The notes beneath the pieces were generated by a model that was given only the letters and a program-made list of their open reading frames with translations, was not told the origin of the DNA and searched no databases. Of a stretch of DNA of 53,442 nt, positions 42,977 through 51,214 are shown piece by piece; position 1 is the first letter of the stretch; each line of letters starts with the position of its first letter. Position numbers and translations under genes: made by a program. Source of the DNA: Myxococcales bacterium (lineage in GTDB: Bacteria > Myxococcota_A > Polyangia > GCA-2747355); contig JAGQIK010000237.1 in NCBI GenBank assembly GCA_020431405.1, positions 1-53,442 of the forward strand, read 5' to 3'.

Positions 42977-45900
42977 CTAGGGATCGAACGGGTTCCAGTT
43001 CCAGGTCCAGCCGAGGACCTTGGACATCTGCACCACGATGTTCATCAGGTGACGATAGTTGTCGAGCTCCTTCTCGGCGTCGGCACGAAGCTGCGTCGAC
43101 AGTCCAGCCACGCACGTGTCGGGCTGGCCGGCGGTCGCGTTGCACTTCGGGCTGCGCGCCTTGAGGAGGTTGGCTCGCTTGATCATCCGCTGCGCGATAC
43201 CGCGGCCGTCCTTGTAGTCGATGCCGACGTACTTGGTGCCGTTCCACGGATCGACGAACGTCGTCGTGCCGTTGATGTCGTCGGTGGGCGTGATGTTCAT
43301 GTTCTGGGCCGTGCCGTCGAACCACATCACCGAGCGACGCGAGAAGTCGTCGCGGAAGTTGCCCTGGAACATCAGCATGCCGTAGACGGCCATGTACATC
43401 TGCAGCGTGAAGCGCGTCGCAGGCTCGACCGCCGCGCCGTTGGCCGGCTTGGGCGGATCGAATTCCTTGTTGACGTAGTCGCGCTGCGCGATGCCGTTGA
43501 TCCACTCCACCTGGTACTTCTTGCCGCTGGTCGAGGTCTTGTTCTCGACAACCGTCTGGTCAGCCGGCTTGTCGGGGTCGAACCACGGCGCGTGCGTGTC
43601 GTAGTCGCTCGAGAGCACCGAGCCCCAGAAGTCGATCAGCTGGCGCTGGAAGTTGTTGAAGTAGCTGATGCGGTACTGACGGACGTCCTCGGCCGTGTCG
43701 CGAGCGACGAAGTAGGTCGCCGGGTGCGCGAGCCAGTACAGGGTGATGATCTTGTCGATGTAGAAGCCGTAGTGGTGCAGGCACTGGTAGAACTGCAGGC
43801 CGCACGAATCGTTGAAGTCGGTGTCACGCCACGAGGTGGTGAAGTAACGACCGTTCACGATGTTCGTGTCGAAGGCGCTCGTGAAGACCGCCTCGCCGTA
43901 CAGCGTCTGGCCGTCGGCGTGCACTTCCTTGTCGCGGAAGCCCTTGACGTCCGGCATCGCGAGGTTGCGAAGCGCGAAGTTGAAGGCGTCGTTGATCGCC
44001 AGCGTGTAGTCACCCCAGCCGCTGATCGGATCGGCGAAGAAGCTGTCGATCTGCTGCTGGTCGTACCACTGGTGGAACAGACCCTGGTAGAGGGCGTAGA
44101 TGTTGTTGAAGTCCTTGATCAGGCGGTAGCGACGCAGCCAGCCACTGATGTAGCCCCACTGCGAAGCGCCCAGCTGATAGCGGGTGAACGAGCGGATCGG
44201 ATACCAGGTGTTCATGTCGTCGATGAACATCTGCATCTTCTCGTAGGCGTCCACGCCGTAGTCACGCGTGCGGCAACCCTGACCGAGGTTGGTGCGGGTG
44301 TACGTACACATGACGTACGGAACGCGCGGCATCAGCTTGTTGCCATCCTGGTAGAAGAAGCCGATGTCGCGGCCGTTCTGCTGGACCTGGGTGACCTTCT
44401 CGACGGGAACGAGGAGACGATTCTCCTCTTTCCAGACGTTGTCGCCCATCGCCGCGTACCAGTTGGTGTAGTGGTAGCCCTGCGCACGGTTCGAGTAGAG
44501 CAGCAGGATCTCGCCGTCGTTGCTGTGCCACTGGTCGAACACGTTGGGGTTGGTCGCCGGCGCGGTGCCGGTGTCTTTGAAGACCTCGACCTTGTTGACG
44601 TGGTTGTACATCAGGCCGGCCACGTCGTAGCGACCGAGACCGTTGCCGTCGATGGTGTAGCGACCGGCGTAGTCCATGATCGACGTGTAGGCGTACTCGT
44701 AGAGCGACTTGATGCCCTGGGCCTTGTTCTTCGCATCGCGACCGAGCTGGTAGTCGTTGATCGGCTTGATGAAGAACGGGCAGAGCTGGTCGGGCTGCGG
44801 GTTCGACGGATTACACTGCTTGGTCTCCGTGAAGTTGTTCGTGCGCAGACGCCAGAACTCCTCGCGGTAGTTGACGGCGTCCTGCGAACCACCCCAGTTG
44901 TGGTGCAGACCGAAGGTGTGGCCGAGCTCGTGGGTCAGGACGGCGGTGTAGATGATCTCGCGGGCCTTGGCCCAGATCTTATCCGCCGGCAGGTCCTTGA
45001 GGCGCTCGGCGAGACCAACCATCGCGTTGTCGGCCATGCCGACGAAGAACGCGTTGAGGTTGTTCGACATCACCGACTTCCACTCCTCCTGCGCGTGCGC
45101 GAGCTGCAGGAAGCCGCCGCGAGCGAGAGAGGCGCGCTTGACGATGTCGTCCGGAAGCTGGCCCGTCTTGTAGATGTTGAGGATCTGCGGGTCGATGCCC
45201 GAGCCGAGCAGAACGTCGGGGTCGTTGACCATCTGACGCTCGATGGGCGTGCCGCGGAGAATCGACGGGTCGGTGTCGACCTTCGACGGGTCGAGCAGAC
45301 CGCTCTTGCCGAACTCCGAGAGCAGGATCGTGCGCAGCTTCTTCTGATTGATCGGCTTGCCCTGCCACATCATGGCGTCGAACTCCTTGGCGGAGCCGAG
45401 CTTCTTGATGTTCTTGTGCCACGGCTGCGTCATGTTCTTGGCCATGGTCTGCAGCTGGGCCGGCGTCACGACGCGACGGTGCTGCATGTCGCGCGCGTTC
45501 TTCTGGCGGATGTAGTCCGACCAGTACTTGATGTTGGCGCCGTTGATGAAGTCGCCAGGCTGCAGCGTGCCCTGGAGCATCTGCACCATCTCCTGGACGC
45601 GCGTGGCGGCCCAGTCGTTGAGGACGTAGATGTTGGCCACGCCAGCGAGGTTCTCACCCGTGCGCGGGTCGGTGTGGCTGGGGCCGAGGCCGAGCAGACG
45701 CCAACCGTCAGAGTAGTCCTTGACGTACTTGACCTGGTTGAAGCGGATGTCGCCAGCGCGGATCAGCGGGCGCATGTCCATCTTGTCCATGCCGGCGTCG
45801 GCCAGCTTCTTGGCCTCGTCGTAGCTCTTGCGGTTGAAGCGGCAGGGCCACGGGTCGTTGTCCAGCGGCGGATTGTGCGGGCACATCACCGAGGCGTAGG

Positions 45901-47470
45901 GGCGCCACTTGGCGTCCTTGGCGTCGAGCTTGCCGAACTTGGCGAGCACGTCCTTCTGCGCCTGGCTGAACTGGTTGGGGTCACGCGTGTCGATCCACTT
46001 CTTGTACGAGGCGTAGTCCCAGCCGTAGGCGCCCATCAGGAAGATCTTCCAGAAGGCGTTGTCGTAGTTGGTGGAGACCTTGTGCAGCATCGACCAGACG
46101 TCCTCTTGGGTCTTCGGGTCGTTGCTGTGCTGCCAGACTTCCTTGACGCAGGGGCCGTCTTTGCCGCCGTCGTCGTGGTCGCAGGTCAGGTCGCGCGGGA
46201 GATCGCCGTCCTGGAAGTAGGCGATGGGCACCGGGATGCGCTTCTCGAGCGGGATGGTGCAGCGCGCCTCTTTCTTGCTGGCCGCCCACACGTAGTAGTC
46301 GTAGAGGTCGGCTTTGCCGTTGCCATTGGCGTCGTCGTACTGATCGACAACACCGTCGCCGTCGCTGTCGGCCGAGTTGGGGTTGAGACCCTCGACGGTG
46401 TTCTCGTAGCTGTCGGGCAGGCCGTCGGCGTCGCTGTCGGTCCAGACGTCCTCGTTGAAGAACTTGATGTCGAGGTCGCAGCGCGAGCCTTCGCCGTACT
46501 TCTGCTTGCAGGCGTCGTCGGCGGAGCAGCTGATCTCGTCGTAGTGCGAACGAACCCAGATGTTGTGGCGGTTCATGAACTTCGCACGCTCGGTGTTGAC
46601 GATGCCGAGCTTGGGATCCCAGTTGAGGCGCTGGTTGTCGAAGATGCCGAACCACTCGGTGACCGCGCCCTCGTGACGACGGGGCTCGTAGTCACGGTTG
46701 GGGTGGCGACGCATGAAGGAGTTGCGGACCTTGATGATCTCGGTGTTGCACTCCGAGTTCTCGTTGCTGAAGAACCAGCACAGCGGGTAGGACGCGTCGA
46801 TCGACGGGAAGTAGGCCTTACCCGGCGTGACGGCCATCGACGTGGTGACGTCGATGTAGCCCTGCTTCGAGTCGAAGATCGGCTTGTACTTGGGGTCGTT
46901 CAGATCCTCGTCGTTGAACGGGATCGACGCCTTGATGAGGTCTTCGTTGGCGTCGAGGAACATGAAGTCGGTCGCCATGTTCTGCGACCAGTCGACGCGG
47001 AAGTATTTGCAGTCGTACCACTTGCAGTCAGACGCGTTCTCCACGATGACGTTGCGCTCTTCGCCCGTCGTCGTGTTGTAGTCGCGCTTGATGTCGAAGT
47101 GGCTCGAGATGCGCCACGCACCGACGATCGCACCCTTGTACTGACCGGTGTCCTGATCGCCTGCTTTGCCGTTCTGGACGTGCTCGTACGCCTTGCGGGC
47201 ATACAGCCAGTCACGCTGCACGTCCCAGCGGATGCGGTGCATACCGCCATAGTTGGTGTTGCCCACCGTGGTGACCGTCTTCGTGCCGGGCACGTCGACG
47301 ACGGTCTGCTGGTAGTACCACTCACCGGTGAACATGGACTTCTGAAGCGCCAGCGATTCCGTTCGGTCGACGGGGTCACGCTGCTCACCGCAGCCTGCTC
47401 CGAAGAGCATGCCGGTGGCGAGCAGCAGTCCCCACGCCCAAGCGGTGCGCGGACTGTAACGGCGAAGCAT
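42977..47470 (-). CDS. Large metzincin zinc metalloprotease lipoprotein
   Basis: 1497 residues from ATG 47470, which has GGAGGGAG 7 nt upstream. The frame extends 23 residues further without a signal. Lipobox FGAGC (C27). TSP3-type calcium repeats lie at ~345-391 (DSDADGLPD, DSDGDGVVD, DANGNGKAD). The zinc site is H847-E-L-G-H851-x2-G854-x2-H857, with HNWGGS following, and SIMDYAGRY about 80 residues later is a metzincin Met-turn. The ~600 residues after it are conserved-looking, with no domain recognised. This resembles the large DUF5117/DUF4953-type zinc proteases. Likely surface-anchored. It follows the barrel gene on the same strand, 84 bp downstream. Confidence 0.85.
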   Translation of the reverse strand: MLRRYSPRTAWAWGLLLATGMLFGAGCGEQRDPVDRTESLALQKSMFTGEWYYQQTVVDVPGTKTVTTVGNTNYGGMHRIRWDVQRDWLYARKAYEHVQNGKAGDQDTGQYKGAIVGAWRISSHFDIKRDYNTTTGEERNVIVENASDCKWYDCKYFRVDWSQNMATDFMFLDANEDLIKASIPFNDEDLNDPKYKPIFDSKQGYIDVTTSMAVTPGKAYFPSIDASYPLCWFFSNENSECNTEIIKVRNSFMRRHPNRDYEPRRHEGAVTEWFGIFDNQRLNWDPKLGIVNTERAKFMNRHNIWVRSHYDEISCSADDACKQKYGEGSRCDLDIKFFNEDVWTDSDADGLPDSYENTVEGLNPNSADSDGDGVVDQYDDANGNGKADLYDYYVWAASKKEARCTIPLEKRIPVPIAYFQDGDLPRDLTCDHDDGGKDGPCVKEVWQHSNDPKTQEDVWSMLHKVSTNYDNAFWKIFLMGAYGWDYASYKKWIDTRDPNQFSQAQKDVLAKFGKLDAKDAKWRPYASVMCPHNPPLDNDPWPCRFNRKSYDEAKKLADAGMDKMDMRPLIRAGDIRFNQVKYVKDYSDGWRLLGLGPSHTDPRTGENLAGVANIYVLNDWAATRVQEMVQMLQGTLQPGDFINGANIKYWSDYIRQKNARDMQHRRVVTPAQLQTMAKNMTQPWHKNIKKLGSAKEFDAMMWQGKPINQKKLRTILLSEFGKSGLLDPSKVDTDPSILRGTPIERQMVNDPDVLLGSGIDPQILNIYKTGQLPDDIVKRASLARGGFLQLAHAQEEWKSVMSNNLNAFFVGMADNAMVGLAERLKDLPADKIWAKAREIIYTAVLTHELGHTFGLHHNWGGSQDAVNYREEFWRLRTNNFTETKQCNPSNPQPDQLCPFFIKPINDYQLGRDAKNKAQGIKSLYEYAYTSIMDYAGRYTIDGNGLGRYDVAGLMYNHVNKVEVFKDTGTAPATNPNVFDQWHSNDGEILLLYSNRAQGYHYTNWYAAMGDNVWKEENRLLVPVEKVTQVQQNGRDIGFFYQDGNKLMPRVPYVMCTYTRTNLGQGCRTRDYGVDAYEKMQMFIDDMNTWYPIRSFTRYQLGASQWGYISGWLRRYRLIKDFNNIYALYQGLFHQWYDQQQIDSFFADPISGWGDYTLAINDAFNFALRNLAMPDVKGFRDKEVHADGQTLYGEAVFTSAFDTNIVNGRYFTTSWRDTDFNDSCGLQFYQCLHHYGFYIDKIITLYWLAHPATYFVARDTAEDVRQYRISYFNNFQRQLIDFWGSVLSSDYDTHAPWFDPDKPADQTVVENKTSTSGKKYQVEWINGIAQRDYVNKEFDPPKPANGAAVEPATRFTLQMYMAVYGMLMFQGNFRDDFSRRSVMWFDGTAQNMNITPTDDINGTTTFVDPWNGTKYVGIDYKDGRGIAQRMIKRANLLKARSPKCNATAGQPDTCVAGLSTQLRADAEKELDNYRHLMNIVVQMSKVLGWTWNWNPFDP

Positions 47471-47554
47471 TCTAATCTCCCTCCTACGTCGATGTGGGTG
47501 CGCTCTGAACGCTGCTTCTTGGAAAGCTTTGGGGTTCATGTCGGCCGCTCCTGA

Positions 47555-48673
47555 TTAGCTCTGCGGCCGTGTTTGGTCTTTGTTGTCGCTCTTGCTGACC
47601 TTCTTCTTGGTGCTGTCGTTCGAGCCGAAGGCGGCCTTGATGGCCTGCGCGATCGGCACGGTGAACGAGAGGTAGAAGCTGGTCGCGTTGTTGAACAGGG
47701 GCTGGCGGAAGTCGGTGTTCGGCTTGCGGATCGAGTGGAAGCTCTGCACGCCGAGGCCGATGTAGGCCCAGCTCGCGGCCGTGTAGGTCACGCTCATCAT
47801 CGACCAGATCGAGAACGGCCGGAAGAAGGCGCCCGCCTCCGGAACGGAGATGTTGGGGTTGTTCGGCAGAGACTCCGTCCCCTTCATTCCGTAGGTCACG
47901 TCGTTGATGAAGAACGCGGTCATACCGAACGACCACTTGGGGTGAATCTGCACGCCGAGGCTGACGGCGTTGAGGAAGCGCCAGCTGCGGTTGAGCCCGC
48001 CGGTCTGCGAGCAGCCGCCGAAGTCAGCGCCCGCGGTGGGGCTGAACGTGCACTTGTCACCGTTGATCGAGGCGGTGTTGTAACGGTGAAACTCTTTGAT
48101 CACGCGCGTGGACGCGCTGACGCTGAGGCCCGAAAACCACTTGCCCTTGCGCAGCTTGAAGCCGCGACTAAGCGCCAAGCCTGGTCCGATGCCGAGAATC
48201 AGGTTGCGGTTGTAGAGCCAGGAGCTGGTGGGCAGGAGGAAGCGCAGGCTGGGCGTGACGCGGATCTTGGCGACGGGGATGGTCAGACGCTTGTCCGTCC
48301 AGACCCAGTCGAAGAACGTGTCGCTCATCGTGAGCCGGCGCGAGCCGTTCTGGTTGTTGGCCTCGGTCAGCTCGATATCGAGCGTGAACAGCAGCCGCGC
48401 GTAGAGGTTGTCGGTGAACCACCACCTGGGCATGAACATCAACGACATGCCGTAGTAGGGGTCGTAGCTGTTCTGTCCGTTTTGGGCGAAGCTCAGCGCG
48501 GACACCGTGGTGATGTAGGTGAGCGCGCTGCCACGCCACGGCACCTTTTCACCCTTGGAGCTGCTCTTTACCTGCAGTGCCTGGGCGAAGGCGACGGAGC
48601 CAGACAACACCATCCCGAAGAGCGCAGCTCCGAGCACGATCATCCGCGATGATCTGCTCGTTCGGCGCGACAC
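47555..48673 (-). CDS. Outer-membrane beta-barrel next to metalloprotease
   Basis: 372 residues from GTG 48673, which supplies the basic n-region (SRRTSRSSR) missing if ATG 48643 is used; the signal ends near AFAQ. Strand-like blocks alternate throughout (LTYITTVSALSFAQ, MSLMFMPRWWF, LYARLLFTLDIELTE, LILGIGPGLALSRGF, WSFGMTAFFINDV, SWAYIGLGVQSFHS, SFYLSFTVPIAQAI). The last ~25 residues are a charged Lys/Asp/Ser tail after the final strand, which is unusual. A barrel of 12 or more strands is likely. It may help place or secrete the protease encoded downstream. Confidence 0.7.
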   Translation of the reverse strand: MSRRTSRSSRMIVLGAALFGMVLSGSVAFAQALQVKSSSKGEKVPWRGSALTYITTVSALSFAQNGQNSYDPYYGMSLMFMPRWWFTDNLYARLLFTLDIELTEANNQNGSRRLTMSDTFFDWVWTDKRLTIPVAKIRVTPSLRFLLPTSSWLYNRNLILGIGPGLALSRGFKLRKGKWFSGLSVSASTRVIKEFHRYNTASINGDKCTFSPTAGADFGGCSQTGGLNRSWRFLNAVSLGVQIHPKWSFGMTAFFINDVTYGMKGTESLPNNPNISVPEAGAFFRPFSIWSMMSVTYTAASWAYIGLGVQSFHSIRKPNTDFRQPLFNNATSFYLSFTVPIAQAIKAAFGSNDSTKKKVSKSDNKDQTRPQS

Positions 48674-48741
48674 GATCTGACCAGTCAAGACAACACCTCG
48701 TGGTAGGACCCTTTGAAGGGGTCGCATACTGGCACACACGA

Positions 48742-48762
48742 TTTCGCTTTTTCAAAGCGAAA
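48742..48762. repeat. Perfect 9-bp hairpin upstream of barrel gene
   Basis: TTTCGCTTT (48742-48750) and AAAGCGAAA (48754-48762) pair across a 3-bp loop, about 70 bp before the barrel-gene start. It may be an operator or a leader hairpin. Confidence 0.5.
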
Positions 48763-49181
48763 ATGTCAGCCGCCAGCGGGCCACCAATTGAAGCTGTCAT
48801 GACGCCTGGTTGGCTCGACGTAGGCCTTCCGAGAATCGGTCACGGGTGGCCACTGTCGACGATCTCTCTCGACGAGCGCTATTTAGCGATGCTGGAAGCG
48901 ATGCCCTGGAGAGGTGGGGACGCAGGCAGCCGCGAGCGCGCGCACGATACAACTAGGCGCTAAACAACTCTGTGGTGGGTAACTTTCCTCGAACCGAAAA
49001 GGCTGGCTGCTGCTTCAGGTCACATACCAAATCCGAGGACCGAAGAAAAGCGTTTTGTGATTTTCTTGCGTGGGCCCCCCAGCCCAGCGACGATCGGGCG
49101 ATACCTTATATATAGGGGCTACCAACAGTCGCTCCCGCCCGCCCGATCTCGAAAACACCCCACCTTACCCCACGATGCGCT

Positions 49182-49236
49182 GACCACTACATCTTGTGGT
49201 CGTGCCTTCGCTCAGACCCAACTTGTGGTAACCACA
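49182..49236. promoter_or_regulatory. Paired GTGGT palindromes
   Basis: GACCAC (49182-49187) with GTGGTC (49196-49201), and TGTGGT-A-ACCACA (49224-49236). Both share the GTGGT/ACCAC half-site but differ in spacing (8 and 1 bp). They lie 33-87 bp upstream of the mraZ -35 box, a place for an activator or repressor. Confidence 0.4.
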
Positions 49237-49268
49237 TGAAGTCAATGCACTTTTTCGGATAGATCAAC

Positions 49269-49335
49269 TTGACGATCTAACCGCGAGCTTGTCATATGGT
49301 GGGAGCGAGTGGGGGATCGTGGAGAGATCGTGGGG
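49269..49335 (+). promoter_or_regulatory. mraZ promoter and MraZ-box array
   Basis: TTGACG (49269-49274), 17 bp, TCATAT (49292-49297) is a usable though weak promoter. Directly after come four direct repeats TGGGA (49300), TGGGG (49310), TGGAG (49320) and TGGGG (49331), with spacings of 10, 10 and 11 bp. MraZ is known to bind TGGGN repeats separated by 5 nt upstream of its own gene and repress the dcw operon, so this is very probably its autoregulatory operator. Confidence 0.75.
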
Positions 49336-49363
49336 AACCGCTCGCTCGGGGAACCAACGCCAC

Positions 49364-49816
49364 GTGTTCATCGGAACTTACGAGCACTCTCTCGACGACA
49401 AAGGGCGCGTCAGCCTGCCGGCGCGCTTTCGCGAGGTGCTGTCCGGCAACGGGGACGCGCGGCTGATTCTCACCACAAATGTAGATCCCGGCGCGCGCTG
49501 CCTCGTGGCCTATCCGATCCACGAGTGGCAAGCGTTTCAGCAGCGCATCGCCGATCTGCCGCAATTCGACGAGCACGTCATTCGGCTCAAGCGCCTGCAC
49601 ATCGCGGGCGCTGCCGAGTGCGCCACCGATCGGCAGGGTCGCATCCTCGTGCCTCCGATGCTGCGCGACTACGCGAACCTCTCGGGCTCGGTGCTCTTCG
49701 CGGGCCTCGGCAGCAACATCGAGATCTGGGACCGCGAGATGTGGCATGCCGAGCGCGAGCGCGCCAAGCAGTCACTGCCCGCGATCAATGACGCCCTGGC
49801 GCGGCTGGGGCTGTGA
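49364..49816 (+). CDS. mraZ: Transcriptional regulator MraZ
   Basis: 150 residues from GTG 49364. The ATG further upstream in the same frame (49289) would translate the operator, and MraZ proteins start at this FxGxYEHSLD point. Two AbrB-like swapped-hairpin halves carry the DxxxR signatures DDKGR and DRQGR. MraZ forms a ring-shaped oligomer that binds the TGGGN boxes before its own gene. First gene of the dcw cluster, 4 bp before rsmH. Confidence 0.93.
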   Translation: MFIGTYEHSLDDKGRVSLPARFREVLSGNGDARLILTTNVDPGARCLVAYPIHEWQAFQQRIADLPQFDEHVIRLKRLHIAGAAECATDRQGRILVPPMLRDYANLSGSVLFAGLGSNIEIWDREMWHAERERAKQSLPAINDALARLGL

Positions 49817-49820
49817 GTCG

Positions 49821-50768
49821 ATGACGGTGACGGCCTTCTCGCACACCACCGTCTTGCTCCACGAAACCGTCGACCTCATCGATCCGCAGCCCGGTGGCCT
49901 TTATTGCGACGCGACGCTCGGCGGCGGCGGACATGCGCGCGCGATCCTCGAGCGCTCGGGGCCCGACGGACGGTTGATCGGCTTCGACCACGACCCCGCT
50001 GCGCTCGCCGCGGCGCGCGAGACGCTCGCGGCGCTGAGCGATCGTGTCACGCTGCACCACGCCAGCTTCGCCGAGCTGCCCGAGCTGCTCGCGCGCGACG
50101 GGCTGCTCGGCGCCGTCGACGGCATCGTCTGCGATCTGGGTGTCTCGTCGCCGCAGCTCGACCAGGCCGAGCGCGGCTTCTCGCTTCGTCAAGACGGTCC
50201 GCTCGACATGCGCATGAATCCTGACGCGCAGACTACGGCGGCCGATCTGATCGAGACGCTCAGCGAGCAGGAGCTCGCCGACGTGCTTTATCGCTTCGGC
50301 GAGGAGCGCAAGAGCCGTCGCGTGGCGCGCGCGATCAAGGCTGCGCGAGCGCGTGGCGAGCTCGAGACGACGCTGCAGCTCGCCGCCGTCGTCGCCGCGG
50401 CGCTGCCTTCGCGCGGCCCGCAGCGCATCCACCCCGCCACGCGCACGTTCCAAGCGCTGCGTATCGCCGTCAACGACGAGCTGGGCGCGCTGGCCAAGCT
50501 GCTCGAGCGCTTCATCGACGTGCTGCGCGTCGGCGGCCGCATCGCGATCATCTCGTTTCACTCGCTCGAAGACCGCGCCGTCAAGCAGCGCTTCGCCGAG
50601 CTGTCGCGCGCCACCGACGCGCCGGCCGGCGTACCGATCCGCGCGGCTGACTACGATCCGCAGCTCGAGGTGCTCACGCGTGGCGCGGTCAAGGCCAGCG
50701 ATGACGAGATCGAGCGCAACCCGCGCGCGCGAAGCGCGAGGCTGCGCGCCGCGCGGAGGCTGCGATGA
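49821..50768 (+). CDS. rsmH: 16S rRNA m4C1402 methyltransferase
   Basis: 315 residues from ATG 49821. RsmH (MraW) N4-methylates C1402 in the 16S rRNA decoding site using SAM. Signatures are HTTVLLHETVDLI at the start, the SAM loop DATLGGGGHARAIL, GFDHDPAAL, DLGVSSPQLDQAERGFSLRQDGPLDMRM, and the C-terminal RTFQALRIAVNDEL and IISFHSLEDR. All the usual parts are present and length is typical. It overlaps ftsL by ATGA. Confidence 0.97.
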   Translation: MTVTAFSHTTVLLHETVDLIDPQPGGLYCDATLGGGGHARAILERSGPDGRLIGFDHDPAALAAARETLAALSDRVTLHHASFAELPELLARDGLLGAVDGIVCDLGVSSPQLDQAERGFSLRQDGPLDMRMNPDAQTTAADLIETLSEQELADVLYRFGEERKSRRVARAIKAARARGELETTLQLAAVVAAALPSRGPQRIHPATRTFQALRIAVNDELGALAKLLERFIDVLRVGGRIAIISFHSLEDRAVKQRFAELSRATDAPAGVPIRAADYDPQLEVLTRGAVKASDDEIERNPRARSARLRAARRLR

Positions 50769-51214
50769 AGCGTGTGACGCCGCTCTTCGTGCCCAAACGC
50801 CGCGGCGTGGTGGTGCTGCTGCTGCTGTCGCTGTTCATCGGCGCCGGCGCCGCGGTCGCGCAGGTTTGGACCAACCTGCGCGCCATCGAGCTCGGCTACG
50901 AGATCTCGAAGCTGACCAAGAAGCGGCGCTCGCTGCTCGAGGCCAACCGGCGGCTGCGCATCGAGGTCGCGCTGCTCAAGAGCCCGGCGCGCATCGGGCG
51001 GCTGGCCCGCGAGATCGGCCTGCGCGAGCCCGAGCCCGAGCAGATCCGGCGCTTGGCGGCGCCGGCGGCCGGCGGGGTCGGCAACGTCAAGCGCAAGGCT
51101 AGCGCGAGCGACAAGCCGGGTCTGCCGAAGGACAGCGCGCGCAACGAAGAGCCCGTGCTCAGCGCGGCGAGCAACGCCTGGCCGACGGCCGCGCGCCAGG
51201 AGGCGACACCTTGA
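50765..51214 (+). CDS. ftsL: Cell division protein FtsL-like
   Basis: 149 residues: a short basic cytoplasmic start (FVPKRRG), one membrane helix (VVVLLLLSLFIGAGAAVAQVW), then a heptad-rich coiled coil (AIELGYEISKLTKKRRSLLEANRRLRIEVALL) and a GLREPEPEQI segment as in FtsL. The call rests on size, topology and the position between rsmH and ftsI, since FtsL is poorly conserved. It pairs with FtsB at the divisome. A ~50-residue low-complexity tail extends beyond the usual end. Confidence 0.85.
   Translation: MKRVTPLFVPKRRGVVVLLLLSLFIGAGAAVAQVWTNLRAIELGYEISKLTKKRRSLLEANRRLRIEVALLKSPARIGRLAREIGLREPEPEQIRRLAAPAAGGVGNVKRKASASDKPGLPKDSARNEEPVLSAASNAWPTAARQEATP

Larger units (their letters stand above)
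48674..49363. other. 690-bp divergent intergenic region before dcw cluster
   Basis: No coding frame was seen. It holds a hairpin near the barrel-gene start (48742-48762), a T/A-rich stretch TTATATATA (49103-49111), two GTGGT-based palindromes (49182-49236) and the mraZ promoter with MraZ boxes (49269-49335). Confidence 0.8.

Noticed and set aside
43049-47554. A 1501-residue open frame on the + strand opposite the metalloprotease
   Set aside because: The leftward frame has a signal peptide, zinc site and Met-turn; the opposite frame is a Val/Arg/Asp-rich shadow caused by GC-biased codon use.
49089-49165. GATCGGGCG...CGCCCGATC inverted repeat around TTATATATA
   Set aside because: The arms are short and widely spaced in GC-rich DNA, so chance is a reasonable explanation.
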